DNA of 56,245 nt from JAHJTW01 sp964545545 (GTDB lineage Bacteria; Krumholzibacteriota; Krumholzibacteriia; LZORAL124-64-63). How positions within the stretch are numbered: position 1 is the stretch's first letter; every line of letters begins with the position of its first letter. This document shows positions 8,320 through 18,896 of this stretch, one piece after another. The translations under genes were made by a program, and so were the position numbers. Below the pieces are notes generated by a model, which saw nothing but the letters and a program-made list of their open reading frames with translations, was not told the origin of the DNA and ran no database searches. Where the stretch lies: the NCBI GenBank assembly GCA_964545545.1, contig CAZJGK010000009.1, positions 1-56,245 of the forward strand, written 5' to 3'.

Positions 8320-8323
<4 letters not shown>
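7658..8323 (-). CDS. lipoate-protein ligase family protein
   Basis: This 221-residue member of the BPL/LplA/LipB fold would attach lipoate or octanoate to the E2 lipoyl lysine. Motifs are RRIGGGCSVVLDPGN, VSDLVLKDRKIGGSC (catalytic-type lysine in KIGGS) and the LYYSTTLLVD strand. It is shorter than two-domain LplA, resembling LipM/LplA catalytic domains. The GTG at 8323 overlaps the lpdA stop (GTGA). The frame stays open much further upstream, but that part is antisense-like sequence inside lpdA. Being the last gene of the dehydrogenase operon, it supplies the cofactor step for E2. Ligase versus octanoyltransferase cannot be decided here. Confidence 0.8.
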
Positions 8324-9765
<1,442 letters not shown>

Positions 9766-9790
9766 GACAGGACTCCTTGGTATGACCGGA

Positions 9791-11107
9791 TCAGGTTTCC
9801 AACAGCAAGAGATTGGGATCCGACAGCTGGCGCACAAGCTCGGCTACGAACCGCGCCGCATCGGCTCCGTCGGCGATGCGATGATCAAAGGCGAGGGTCA
9901 GGGGCAGGATCTTGCGGATGACGATCTCGCCATGGCGCACCACGGGCTTTTCCTGCACCTTGCCCATGGCCAGGATGGCCACCTCGGGGTAGTTGATGGT
10001 GGGCATCAGGGCCGTTCCGCCCAGCGGACCCACATTGGTGATGGTGAACGTGCCGCCCCGCATGTCGGCGGCGGGCAGGGAGCCGTCGCGGGCCAGCTGC
10101 GCCTTGTGGGAAATCTCGTCGGCGATGGTCACGATGCTTTTGCGGTCCGCACCGGTGATCACGGGGACCAGGAGGCCCCGGCCGGTGTCCGCCGCAAACC
10201 CGAGGTTGTAGTACTGCTTGTAGATGATTTCCTCGCGGAAGGGATCCAGGCTGGCGTTGAACGCGGGAGCGGCCTTCAGGCCCGCCGCCACCGCCTTCAT
10301 CACGAAAGCCAGCAGGGTCAAGGTGCCGCCGCTGCCGCCTGTGCGGCGCTCCTTCTCGCGTTTGCGAAAGGTTTCCAGCTCGGTCACGTCCGCATCGTCC
10401 ATATGGGCCACATGGGGGATCAACGACATGCTGGTGACCATCTTGCGGGCGACCTTGCGGCGGATCGAGCGCAGGGGTTCGATCTCCACCGGACCGTCCA
10501 CGCTGAAGTCAGGCAGCGGCTCGAGTTCCAGGAACGGGATGGTGGCCGAAGCGTGGGCCGCGAACTCGGCGAACGCGGTGTCGTCGCGCACGGTGGACGC
10601 GGTCACATGATCAGGCCGGGGCTTCGGGGCGCCACCGACCGTTTCGGCGGCGAATCGGTGCAGATCCTCGGGGGTCACCCGGCCGCCGGGACCGGTGGGC
10701 GTGACCAGGTTGATGTCGAGCTTGAGTTGACGGGCCAGGCGCCGTGTGGCCGGAGCGGCGGGCACCGGACGATGCCCACCGGGTTCGGTTGCGGGCGCAT
10801 GGACTTCGGGCGGCGAGGCGGGCGCATGGACTTCGGGCACGGCGGCTTCCTTTGCGGCGGCGGCGCTGCCGGTCCCGTCGTCGATGACGATCACCACGTC
10901 GCCCACGTTGACGATGTCGCCCACCTTGCCCTTGAGCGCCTCGACGGTTCCACTTAGAGGGGACGGGATGGTGACCGCGGCCTTGTCGGTCTCCACATCC
11001 AAAAGAGGCTCGTCCTCGACGACGGCGCCGCCGGCGGCGACGTGCCACTTGAGGATCTCGCCCTCGGCGATTCCCTCGCCCAGGTCCGGCAACTTGAATT
11101 CGAACAC
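9791..11107 (-). CDS. pdhC: dihydrolipoamide acyltransferase (E2) of a 2-oxoacid dehydrogenase
   Basis: This 438-residue E2 has one lipoyl domain (residues 1-75, lipoyl lysine in VETDKAAVTI), then an Ala/Pro linker with a duplicated PEVHAPA. A peripheral-subunit-binding domain follows (TRRLARQLKLDINLV, GPGGRVTPEDL). The trimeric catalytic domain ends in DHRIADGADAARF, with His and Asp of the active site. GTG at 11107 follows GGAGG with five bases between. Whether the complex uses pyruvate or branched-chain 2-oxoacids cannot be settled from the sequence. The operon order E1alpha-E1beta-E2-E3 suits either. Confidence 0.9.
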   Translation of the reverse strand: MFEFKLPDLGEGIAEGEILKWHVAAGGAVVEDEPLLDVETDKAAVTIPSPLSGTVEALKGKVGDIVNVGDVVIVIDDGTGSAAAAKEAAVPEVHAPASPPEVHAPATEPGGHRPVPAAPATRRLARQLKLDINLVTPTGPGGRVTPEDLHRFAAETVGGAPKPRPDHVTASTVRDDTAFAEFAAHASATIPFLELEPLPDFSVDGPVEIEPLRSIRRKVARKMVTSMSLIPHVAHMDDADVTELETFRKREKERRTGGSGGTLTLLAFVMKAVAAGLKAAPAFNASLDPFREEIIYKQYYNLGFAADTGRGLLVPVITGADRKSIVTIADEISHKAQLARDGSLPAADMRGGTFTITNVGPLGGTALMPTINYPEVAILAMGKVQEKPVVRHGEIVIRKILPLTLAFDHRIADGADAARFVAELVRQLSDPNLLLLET

Positions 11108-11153
11108 GGCGTCCTCCGCGTGTTGGCGGCGGCCCCGGGACCGCCGCGTGGCC

Positions 11154-12134
11154 TCAGAAGTCCAGGGTCTCGGCGATCCCGCGTGCGACCCTGTCGGCAT
11201 CGGGCAGGTAATTCTTTTCCCGGCCGAAGTAGGGGGTCACCACATCATATCCGGTCAGGCGCTTCACCGGCGCCTCGAGATACAGAAAGGCCCCATCGTT
11301 GATCACCGCGGTGATTTCCGAAGAGGGTCCGAAACTGCGTGGGGCCTCCTGGACAATCACACAGCGGCCGGTCTTGGTCACCGACCGGACGATGGTTTCC
11401 TGGTCCATGGGCGCGATGGTCAGCAGGTCGATGATCTCGATTTTTGTTCCCCGCTCCTTTTCCACGCTGGCGGCGGCCTTGAGGGTCGGCCGCATCATGG
11501 CGCCCCAGCTGATCAAGGTCAGGTCAGTGCCTTCCTGGACGACCTGGGCCTTGCCGATGGGCAGGACCTCTTCCTGGTCGGGCACCTCTTCCCTGAAGGC
11601 GCGGTAGGAGTGCTTCGGCTCCATGAAAACGACGGGGTCCGGATCCCTGATGGCCGCAACCAGCAGGGCGCGGGCGTTGCGCGGCCCGCTGGGGATCACG
11701 ACCCGGGCGCCCGGCTGATGGGCGTACATGACCTCGCGGCTTTCGCTGTGGTGCTCGAGGGCGCGCACCCCGCCGCCGTAGGGCATGCGGATGACCATGG
11801 GCAGGGACAGCTGGCCGAGGGTGCGGGCGCGCAGCCGGGTGACATGAGCCTCGAACTGGCCCATCATCATGTAGCTGAACCCGGAAAACTGCATTTCGCA
11901 GACGGGTTTCAGGCCTGCCAGGGCCATGCCGACGCTGCTGCCGACAATCCCCGATTCCGCCAGGGGCGTATCCACGACGCGCAGGTTTCCGAAGCGCTCC
12001 AGCAGACCGTCGGTGGCCCGAAAAACCCCGCCGTCGGTGCCCACGTCCTGGCCCAGCACGAGCACCGCATCATCCTTTTCCATTTCCTGGGTGAGGGCCA
12101 GGTTGACCGCTTGCACCATGTTCAACTTAGCCAT
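11154..12134 (-). CDS. pdhB: 2-oxoacid dehydrogenase E1 beta subunit
   Basis: This is a 326-residue transketolase-like subunit that, with E1 alpha, decarboxylates a 2-oxoacid using thiamine diphosphate. Characteristic motifs are LGQDVGTDGGVFRAT, DTPLAESGIVGSSVGMA, the MPYGGGVRALEHHSES loop and PGARVVIPSGP. The start ATG at 12134 overlaps the E1 alpha stop by eight bases. Upstream residues in the same open frame belong to the alpha gene read out of frame. The GVRALEHHSES loop resembles Gram-positive and actinobacterial PdhB. Assignment to pyruvate is likely but not proven. Confidence 0.9.
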   Translation of the reverse strand: MAKLNMVQAVNLALTQEMEKDDAVLVLGQDVGTDGGVFRATDGLLERFGNLRVVDTPLAESGIVGSSVGMALAGLKPVCEMQFSGFSYMMMGQFEAHVTRLRARTLGQLSLPMVIRMPYGGGVRALEHHSESREVMYAHQPGARVVIPSGPRNARALLVAAIRDPDPVVFMEPKHSYRAFREEVPDQEEVLPIGKAQVVQEGTDLTLISWGAMMRPTLKAAASVEKERGTKIEIIDLLTIAPMDQETIVRSVTKTGRCVIVQEAPRSFGPSSEITAVINDGAFLYLEAPVKRLTGYDVVTPYFGREKNYLPDADRVARGIAETLDF

Positions 12135-13218
12135 GGTCGGCCTCCCCGTGCAGGTGGTCCAGGAACTCCCGGCGCTGGGACTCGATGTTGGGGTGGGGGG
12201 TGCCGTAGACATGTGCGAAAGGCGCATCCAGCGGGCGATCCTGGGGCGTCTCGAACTCCTTGACGGCCGCTTCGACCTCCTGTTTCACCGCGGCGGTGAG
12301 GGCCTCTTCCTTGGCGTCGTCCCACCAGCCCCGCTCGCTCAGGTATTTTCGTGTGCGGATCAGCGGCTCCTTCGCCCAGGCCTGCTTCTCCTCCTCCGGC
12401 GACCGGTATCTGGTGGGGTCATCGGCGGTGGTGTGCATCATCAGTCGGTAGGTCACCGCCTCGATGAGTGTGGGCCCGTCGCCCTTGCGGGCGCGGGCAA
12501 TGGCTTCGCTGGCGGCGACCCAGACGGCCAAAGGATCGTTGCCGTCGACCTGCATGACCGGCAGGCCGTAGGCGATGCCTTTCTGGGCCAGGGTCTCGCT
12601 GGCGGTCTGCGCCGCACGGGGCATGGAGATGGCCCACTGGTTGTTCTGGATGATGACCACCAGGGGCGCTTTCCACACCGCGGCCATGTTCAGCCCCTCG
12701 TGGAAACCGCCCTCGCTCGTGCCGCCGTCGCCGATGAAGGCCACGGTGACGTCGTCGGTCCCCTGGTAGCGGGCGGAATAGGCCAATCCGGCGGCGTGCT
12801 CGATCTGGCAGCCGATCACCACGCTGTTCGGCAGGATGCGCAGATCCTTGTCCGGCAGCACATTGCCTTCTTCCCAGCCGTTGTAGTAGTCCAGGGTCGA
12901 GGTCAGGGGTTCGCCGCGCACGAGGCGGCCGCCCAGTTCGCGAAATGCCCCGGCGAACCAATCGTCCTTGCGCATGACCATGGCCGCGGGAATGGAGACG
13001 GCTTCCTGGCCCGTATTGGGAGGGAACGTGCCCAGGCGGCCTTGCCGCTGGAGCTTGAGCATGCGCTCGTCCAGCTCTCGGGCCAAACGCATCCAGCGGT
13101 ACATCTCCAGCATGGTCTCAGCCGGAAGACCCGGATCCAGCTTGGCGTCGGCCTTGCCGTTTTCATCAAGAATCTGCAGGTACGAAACGCTGAATTTAGC
13201 GAGTTGTTGGCGGGGCAT
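12127..13218 (-). CDS. pdhA: 2-oxoacid dehydrogenase E1 alpha subunit
   Basis: This 363-residue ThDP-binding subunit carries the motif GDGGTSEGGFHEGLNMA...NN (about residues 168-195). It also has the E1-type FPPNTGQEAVSI and the phosphorylation-loop-like YRLMMHTTADDPTRYRS. It is the first gene of the pdhA-pdhB-pdhC-lpdA-ligase operon on the minus strand. ATG at 13218 follows AAGGAAT. The operon is divergent from ferritin, with a 265-base intergenic region holding both promoters. HTTADDPTRYR is common to PDH and branched-chain enzymes. Confidence 0.92.
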   Translation of the reverse strand: MPRQQLAKFSVSYLQILDENGKADAKLDPGLPAETMLEMYRWMRLARELDERMLKLQRQGRLGTFPPNTGQEAVSIPAAMVMRKDDWFAGAFRELGGRLVRGEPLTSTLDYYNGWEEGNVLPDKDLRILPNSVVIGCQIEHAAGLAYSARYQGTDDVTVAFIGDGGTSEGGFHEGLNMAAVWKAPLVVIIQNNQWAISMPRAAQTASETLAQKGIAYGLPVMQVDGNDPLAVWVAASEAIARARKGDGPTLIEAVTYRLMMHTTADDPTRYRSPEEEKQAWAKEPLIRTRKYLSERGWWDDAKEEALTAAVKQEVEAAVKEFETPQDRPLDAPFAHVYGTPHPNIESQRREFLDHLHGEADHG

Positions 13219-13483
13219 ACATTATTCCTTGCGGTTGGGAATCAACCCCTTCGTGCGGGGTGCAGCAAGTCCGAGGGTCACCCTGGAAACCAAAAAAACA
13301 GGCCGGTGGCTGGCCCTGGTTGAATAAACGGGACGTCGACCCAAATAATCTCCATAAACATGATAGCAAGGAGGAGCCAAACCGCCAATCGGCGATTTGA
13401 CACTGGCTCTCCAGGGCCTGGTGGAGCTATCTTGCGGGTATGATGTCGTCATGGTTTTGATCGGATCTTCTAGGAGGTTGCCC
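13219..13483. other. divergent intergenic region pdhA / ferritin
   Basis: This must hold the promoters for both directions. A TATGAT at 13439-13444 could be the ferritin -10. A TTGACA at 13397-13402 is 36 bases away, too far to pair with it. A small inverted repeat CGCC-AATC-GGCG (13383-13394) lies just before it and might be an operator. No gene is seen. Confidence 0.4.
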
Positions 13484-14008
13484 ATGCTCAGTCCCAAGCT
13501 TCAGGATGCTTTGAACAAGCAGATCAACGAGGAATACTATTCCAGCTATCTATACCAGTCCATGGTCGCCTACATGGAGAACCTGAACCTCGATGGGTGC
13601 GCCCACTGGATGCGGATGCAGGCCGAGGAAGAGCACCTGCACGCGCAGAAATTATTTAATTACATCATCGAGCGCAGCGGTCGTGTGGAATTGTTCGCGG
13701 TCAAGGCCCCTCCCCTCGAGTGGGATTCGCCTTTGGCGGCCTTCAAGGACGCCTTGAAACATGAGCAGTACATGACCAATAACATCAACGGGTTGGCCAA
13801 TCTGGCCCAGGCCGAGAAGGATCACGCCACCAACAACCTGATGCAGTGGTATGTGACCGAGCAGGTCGAGGAGGAGGCCAACGTCGATGATATCGTCAAG
13901 AAGTTGGAGATGTTTGGCGACACGGGCCAAAGCCTGTTCATGATCGACCGGGAATTGAAAACCCGGCCGGCCCCGCTGCCCCTGACCGGCCCCGACAGCG
14001 GCGCCTGA
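13484..14008 (+). CDS. ftnA: non-heme bacterial ferritin
   Basis: This is a 174-residue four-helix iron-storage protein forming 24-mer cages in the cytoplasm. All ferroxidase residues are present at the same positions as E. coli FtnA: Glu17, Glu50, His53, Glu94, Gln127 and Glu130. It oxidises Fe(II) and stores the mineral, supporting the iron-rich enzymes nearby (SDH, Fe-S regulator). ATG at 13484 is five bases after AGGAGG. It ends with a proline-rich tail and a strong bidirectional terminator. Confidence 0.95.
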   Translation: MLSPKLQDALNKQINEEYYSSYLYQSMVAYMENLNLDGCAHWMRMQAEEEHLHAQKLFNYIIERSGRVELFAVKAPPLEWDSPLAAFKDALKHEQYMTNNINGLANLAQAEKDHATNNLMQWYVTEQVEEEANVDDIVKKLEMFGDTGQSLFMIDRELKTRPAPLPLTGPDSGA

Positions 14009-14034
14009 TCGGCGCCCCGGATCACCGTATGGCC

Positions 14035-14071
14035 AAGAAAACGCCCCGGCTTGTGGCCGGGGCGTTTTCTT
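14035..14071. terminator. bidirectional intrinsic terminator
   Basis: AAGAAAACGCCCCGGC pairs perfectly with GCCGGGGCGTTTTCTT around a five-base loop. The A-rich and T-rich flanks give a U tract in both directions, serving the convergent ferritin and lipoprotein genes. Confidence 0.95.
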
Positions 14072-14089
14072 GGGGATCGTTCCTGCCGA

Positions 14090-14857
14090 TTATTCCGCCT
14101 GGGGCTTGATCTTCAGGCCCTTGCCGGAAAAGACGATCTCGGGTTCCATGTCCTGGCCCGTGGTCATCATGTTGCCCGAATTGATGGTCCAGATGGCGGT
14201 GCGACCCTCGGTGGTCGGCGCGTTGCTGGAAACGATATCGCCGGGCACGGTGAATTCCATGCGCACATCCAGCTCGCTGATGGCGCCCATGAGCTTGCCC
14301 ATCAACTCCATGGATTTCTGCATCTTGGCCGGGTCCATGTCGGCCTTGTCCATGGCGGTATCTTCCTCGGCAACGGCCTCCTCTTCGATCTTCTTTTCTT
14401 CCTCAGGAAAATCGTACTCGGCGCTGCGCAGCACCAGATTGCCGTCGCCCGCGTCGAAAATACCCAGACCGCCGCCCTTGTCCCCTTCGCCCATGACATT
14501 GTTCATCATGTAGGACAGTCCCTTGAGATCCTTGAACTTCATTTCCACGGTGAATCCTTCGCGGCCCTCGGTATTCTCATGGGCGAACTTGGTGATCGTG
14601 ACGCCGTGCTTCTTCCCGGCCTTTTCCAGTTCCGCCTTGTCAATTTTGCTGAAATCCGGCATCTCTTGCCCGGAATCCATGTCCATATCTTTCATTTCCT
14701 TGAGGGCCTCGGCAACGGACTGGCTCAAGGAAACCTTCAACGTGGCGTTGCCGGAGCCGTCCTTGTTGATCACGGTGGTCGAATGCATCTGCAAGCAGCC
14801 GCCCAGGGCCAAAATGCCGATGGCCAGGATGGCACCTGTCAGGAACCGGAATTTCAT
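14090..14857 (-). CDS. Met/Asp-rich lipoprotein, unknown function
   Basis: This exported lipoprotein of about 255 residues has a clean lipobox LGGC after a hydrophobic helix. The mature protein starts with a beta strand (HSTTVINKDGSGNATLKVSL), reminiscent of LppM-type lipoproteins. It contains two acidic Met-rich stretches (MKDMDMDSGQEMPDF and DTAMDKADMDPAKMQ). The ribosome site AAAGGGGG is well spaced for ATG 14857 and too close to ATG 14863. It is convergent with ferritin. The Met/Asp clusters could bind metal, but that is speculation. Confidence 0.65.
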   Translation of the reverse strand: MKFRFLTGAILAIGILALGGCLQMHSTTVINKDGSGNATLKVSLSQSVAEALKEMKDMDMDSGQEMPDFSKIDKAELEKAGKKHGVTITKFAHENTEGREGFTVEMKFKDLKGLSYMMNNVMGEGDKGGGLGIFDAGDGNLVLRSAEYDFPEEEKKIEEEAVAEEDTAMDKADMDPAKMQKSMELMGKLMGAISELDVRMEFTVPGDIVSSNAPTTEGRTAIWTINSGNMMTTGQDMEPEIVFSGKGLKIKPQAE

Positions 14858-15003
14858 CTTCATCCCCCTTTGGAAGGAAAAAATGCGGATTGTCAGGAAG
14901 CGATTCCTTGATGTTGGAACCCGTCCATGCTAATGGATTTCCAGGGGAGCGACAAGTTCAATCGGCGGGGGATCACCCCTTTCTCAAATAAGGAATGGTA
15001 TCC

Positions 15004-16365
15004 ATGCACGAACCCCTGGCAAAACCGGCATGTTTCAAGGCTTATGACATCAGGGGCCGGGTCCCCGAGGAACTGGATGCCGAACTGGCCTACCGCATCG
15101 GGCTGGTCACCGTTCGTCGCTTGGGAGGCCGGCGCTTCGTGGTCGGTCGGGATTGCCGGCTCAGCAGTGAAGAACTGGCCGCAGCGGTCATGCGGGGGAT
15201 GACCGACGCCGGGGCCGAGGTTCTGGATATCGGGGTTTGTGGGACCGAGATGGTCTATTACGCCACTTATGCCCGCCAACTGGACGGTGGCATCATGGTG
15301 ACGGCCAGCCATAACCCAATGGGCCACAACGGGATGAAGCTGGTCCGGAGTCAAGCTCGCCCCGTCAGCGGCGACAGCGGTTTGAATGAGATCGGGGCCG
15401 AGGCCATGGCCGGTGAAGCCCAGGCGGTTCCGAATCCGGGCCGCGTGGTCCATGAGGATATTTTGGCGGATTATGTCGGAGCCCTGCTGGCTTTGAGCGC
15501 TCCGGAGGATATCGGACCCCTGAAAGTGGTCGCCAACGCGGGCAACGGCTGTGCGGGACCCGTGGTCAGGGCGTTCGCGAAGCACCTGTCCTGTGATTTC
15601 ATCCCGGTCCATGAGGAACCCGACGGCACTTTTCCCCACGGCATCCCCAACCCGCTGTTGCCGGAGAGTCGGGCCGACACCTCCGCTGCGGTCAAGAAGT
15701 ACGGGGCGGATGTGGGCTTGGCCTGGGATGGAGATTTCGACCGCTGTTTTTTCTTCGACGAGAACGGTGATTTCATCGAGGGCTACTACCTGGTGGGCCT
15801 GCTCGCCGCGGCCCAATTGCGGGGCCGGCCGGGCGGCCGGATCATTCACGACCCGCGCCTGGTCTGGAATACGGTGGAAATGGTCGAAGAGGCCGGCGGT
15901 ATTCCCATCATGGGCAAGACCGGGCACGCGTTCATTAAGGAACGCATGCGCCAGGAAGATGCCGTGTACGGCGGCGAGATGTCTGCCCACCACTACTTCC
16001 GCGATTTCGCCTACTGCGACAGCGGCATGTTGCCTTGGCTGCATGTTCTGGCCGAGATGTCCCGCAGCGGCCGCAGCCTGTCCGACCTGGTCAAGGCTCG
16101 GCAGGCCCGGTTTCCGGCCAGCGGGGAAATCAATCGCCGTTTGGCCGCTCCGGACGCCGCCCTGGCGGCCATTGAGGCCGCGTACGGACCCCGGGCGGAA
16201 AATATCGACCGCACCGACGGCCTGTCCTGCGACATGGGGTCGTGGCGCTTCAACCTGCGCAAGTCAAACACCGAACCGGTGCTGCGTCTTAACGTGGAAT
16301 CCCGCGGGGACCTCGGTCTGATGCAGGAAAAAACCGCGGCGCTGCTGGCGATCATCGATCGTTGA
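15004..16365 (+). CDS. manB: phosphomannomutase / phosphoglucomutase
   Basis: This 453-residue alpha-D-phosphohexomutase interconverts hexose 6- and 1-phosphates for nucleotide-sugar synthesis. It has the phosphoserine loop TASHNPMGHNG (Ser102), the Mg-binding DGDFDR (residues 242-247), the sugar-binding GEMSAHHYF and the phosphate-binding RKSNTEPVLRL. GEMSAHH, like GEMSGH in ManB/AlgC, favours a mannose- or dual-specific enzyme. The start is ATG 15004 after AAGGA, with 14995 as alternative. Its 3' end overlaps the convergent kinase gene by 14 bases. Confidence 0.92.
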   Translation: MHEPLAKPACFKAYDIRGRVPEELDAELAYRIGLVTVRRLGGRRFVVGRDCRLSSEELAAAVMRGMTDAGAEVLDIGVCGTEMVYYATYARQLDGGIMVTASHNPMGHNGMKLVRSQARPVSGDSGLNEIGAEAMAGEAQAVPNPGRVVHEDILADYVGALLALSAPEDIGPLKVVANAGNGCAGPVVRAFAKHLSCDFIPVHEEPDGTFPHGIPNPLLPESRADTSAAVKKYGADVGLAWDGDFDRCFFFDENGDFIEGYYLVGLLAAAQLRGRPGGRIIHDPRLVWNTVEMVEEAGGIPIMGKTGHAFIKERMRQEDAVYGGEMSAHHYFRDFAYCDSGMLPWLHVLAEMSRSGRSLSDLVKARQARFPASGEINRRLAAPDAALAAIEAAYGPRAENIDRTDGLSCDMGSWRFNLRKSNTEPVLRLNVESRGDLGLMQEKTAALLAIIDR

Positions 16366-18304
16366 GAGGCCCCTTTGCGGGCAGGTCCCTGGGCGAGATA
16401 TTGCTGATGGAGGGATCCGGCCTCAGAGGGGCCGGTGGTTCCAGCGGCAGTTCCACCACGAAGCGGGTCCACAGCCCGGGCTCGCTGGCAACCTGGATGG
16501 TCCCGCCCAGCCGGAAGAGAATGTCGTGGACAATGGCCAGACCCAGACCGGTGCCGCGGCCGGCCGGTTTTGTGGTGTGGAACAGGTTGAAAATCTTGTC
16601 CCGGTCCTTGACCGGGATGCCGACCCCGTTATCCTGGATACGGACGGTGGCCGTCGACTCGGACAGGTTGGTGGTGATCTCCAGGACCGAATCACGTTGG
16701 GGAGCCTCGGCCATGGCGTCCAGGGCGTTCTTGATGAGGTTGACGAAAACCTGTTCCAGCAGCATGGGATCGGAGCGGAAGGGAAAAATTTTCGCTTCGT
16801 AATGCCGCACGGTGCGGGCTCCCGAGAGCAGGATCTCGTTACCCATCACGTTGAGACACTCATCCAGCAGGGTGTGCAGATCCATTTCCCGCAATCCCGG
16901 TTTGGACTTGCGCACGAAACCCAGCAGGCTGTGCGTGATCGTCGTCACCCGCTGGACCTGGGCGTGGAGCCGGTGCATGGCATTTTCAATCATGCCGCGG
17001 GTGTCCGGTTTCAGGCGTCCCCCTTCATCTTCAAGGGTTTCCTCCACCAGACCGGCGATGGTGTCGATCACCGCCAGGGGGTTATTGATCTCGTGCGCCA
17101 CCCCGGCGGCCATCTGCCCGATGGCGGCCAGCCGTTCCGAACGGATGAGATCGTTCTTGAGTTGCAGGCGGGTGGTGATGTCCCGGCACAGGCAAACCAT
17201 TTCCAGGGGCTTGCCGTCGGGCCTGTCGATGAGGGTCAAGCTGATGTCGCAGATGACGGGGTGGCCGTTCTTGTTGCGGAACTTGACTTCGTAGCCGTTG
17301 GCATGCCCGATTTTCAGGGCGGTGGCGAACATATCGTTGAAATCGCCGGGATGCAGGCAGAGATCAGACCCGGGGCTTCCTTCGACTTCCTTCTGACTGA
17401 AGCCCAGGGAATTTTCTGCGCCGCTGTTGAAGGACAGGACCGTGCCTTCGGGGTCGGTCAAAAAAATGATGTCGCGGCTGTTCTCCAGCACCTCATGCAG
17501 GTATTTCCGGGTCTCGTAGAGCTGGATGTCGACCTGCTGGCGTTTCTGCTCGCTCCTGAACAGCTCTGTCAGGTCCTCGATCAAACCATACAGGCCTTGG
17601 ACCAGACCGTTTTCGATGATCGGAAACAGGATGATCTGCACGTGCATCTCGGCGCCCTGGACCGGGAGGATCCCGGTGGCATGTAAGGTCTGCTTTGTCT
17701 TGAGGGTTTCCTGTTCGACCTGCTCGAGCCAGCGTGCGCCCGGTCCCGCAAAGACGGCAAAATTGTGCCGTCCCACGATGTTCTCCTCCCGGACCCCGAG
17801 CACTTTCTGGGCGTGGGGGTTGAGGCGCTTGAAGCGCAGGTCGTTATCCTTGATATAGATCGCCAGCGGGGCCGCTTCCACGAACTGGTTCAGCCGCAGT
17901 CGGGTTTCCTTCAGCCGCAAGCGGTCCATGCGCAGGGAACGGTTTTCCTTCACCAGGCGGATGATGCCCTCCAGGAGGGGCAGATGGCCGTGCCCCAGCA
18001 GGGGGGTGTCTGCGGGCAGTTTATCCCGCAGGGCCCTGGTTGCCGCTTCGCCGTCAACGGTCAGGATGGCGAGATCAGGTGCGACATCGCAGGGCAGATC
18101 GCCCAGGTGCGTTCCGAGGACGGGCACCCCGATCCGTCGGGCCAGAGCCAGAGCCTTGCCTGCGGGACTCGGTCCCAGGTCGATACAGGCGGTGATGTTC
18201 AAAGGGAGCAGTTCGGCGCGCGTGGATAGGGCGGCCAGAAGGTCCCCCAGTTCAGGATCGCTGCCGACCAGGACGGTGGATAGCTCAATCCTGTTCGTAC
18301 TCAC
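16352..18304 (-). CDS. PAS-containing sensor histidine kinase
   Basis: This is a kinase of about 650 residues without membrane helices, so it is cytoplasmic. Order: an unrecognised N-terminal alpha/beta domain (about 5-115: TVLVGSDPELGDLLAAL, ...VPVLGTHLGD, ...DLAILTVDG); PAS1 (about 140-250); PAS2 (about 270-380, ENSRDIIFLTDPEGTV); HisKA with His404 in AAGVAHEINNPLA; HATPase with NLIKNALDAM, DNGVGIP and GRGTGLGLAI. GTG at 18304 overlaps the response regulator by 20 bases. A GTG at 18337 is also possible, and neither has a strong ribosome site. The two genes form a two-component pair. Confidence 0.88.
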   Translation of the reverse strand: MSTNRIELSTVLVGSDPELGDLLAALSTRAELLPLNITACIDLGPSPAGKALALARRIGVPVLGTHLGDLPCDVAPDLAILTVDGEAATRALRDKLPADTPLLGHGHLPLLEGIIRLVKENRSLRMDRLRLKETRLRLNQFVEAAPLAIYIKDNDLRFKRLNPHAQKVLGVREENIVGRHNFAVFAGPGARWLEQVEQETLKTKQTLHATGILPVQGAEMHVQIILFPIIENGLVQGLYGLIEDLTELFRSEQKRQQVDIQLYETRKYLHEVLENSRDIIFLTDPEGTVLSFNSGAENSLGFSQKEVEGSPGSDLCLHPGDFNDMFATALKIGHANGYEVKFRNKNGHPVICDISLTLIDRPDGKPLEMVCLCRDITTRLQLKNDLIRSERLAAIGQMAAGVAHEINNPLAVIDTIAGLVEETLEDEGGRLKPDTRGMIENAMHRLHAQVQRVTTITHSLLGFVRKSKPGLREMDLHTLLDECLNVMGNEILLSGARTVRHYEAKIFPFRSDPMLLEQVFVNLIKNALDAMAEAPQRDSVLEITTNLSESTATVRIQDNGVGIPVKDRDKIFNLFHTTKPAGRGTGLGLAIVHDILFRLGGTIQVASEPGLWTRFVVELPLEPPAPLRPDPSISNISPRDLPAKGPLNDR

Positions 18305-18785
18305 GACGCAACTTTTCGCTCTCTTCAATGATGTCACGGGGCGAGGTGGTGGAATTCATGAGCTCGGAAAGCCGGGTATCGAATTCTTCATGCATGCGGT
18401 GGCGTTTGTGTGAGGCGGCGGCGGTAATCAAACTGAACAGGTCCTCGAAATCATAAGGCTTGAGAATATAGCGGAAAGCCTGGAGACGGCCTGCTTCCCA
18501 GGCGGATTCATGACCTCCATGCCCGGTGAGCATGATGGTCTCGACGAAGGGTTGGTGGCGCCGCAATTCCTCCATGACCTTGATCCCGTCGATATCGGGC
18601 ATCTTGAGGTCCACCAGCGCCACATCCAATTTCTGTTGAACGGCCACCGTCACGGCATCTTGGCCCCTGGTGGCCGTGGTGACCTCGATTCCACGTTTGC
18701 GGAGCCTTTGCGCCAGAAAGGTGACCAGATCCTCTTCGTCATCGACAATCAGGAGTCTGATGGGATGATCGTGTTCGTCGGTCAT
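18285..18785 (-). CDS. CheY-like response regulator, receiver only
   Basis: This 166-residue protein is a receiver domain (LLIVDDEEDL, phospho-acceptor in VALVDLKMPDIDG, IMLTGHGG, YILKPYDFED). A helical tail of about 40 residues follows (HKRHRMHEEFDTRLSEL...) with no DNA-binding domain. It is encoded before and overlapping the PAS histidine kinase, so it is likely its partner, either as output or as an input relay. The start ATG at 18785 has no obvious strong ribosome site. Confidence 0.88.
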   Translation of the reverse strand: MTDEHDHPIRLLIVDDEEDLVTFLAQRLRKRGIEVTTATRGQDAVTVAVQQKLDVALVDLKMPDIDGIKVMEELRRHQPFVETIMLTGHGGHESAWEAGRLQAFRYILKPYDFEDLFSLITAAASHKRHRMHEEFDTRLSELMNSTTSPRDIIEESEKLRREYEQD

Positions 18786-18896
18786 GGTTTTCCCACCGTT
18801 GGAGTTGTTGGTATGGCCCTGGCGTCATCATGGGCCCCGCGGCCGGAAAAAGTCAAGTTATGGGCTCTGTTTGTTACGCCTGCCTGGTATTCGGTA

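Noticed and set aside
13397..13444. TTGACA and TATGAT as a promoter pair for ferritin
   Set aside because: The spacing is 36 bases, about twice what sigma-70 needs.
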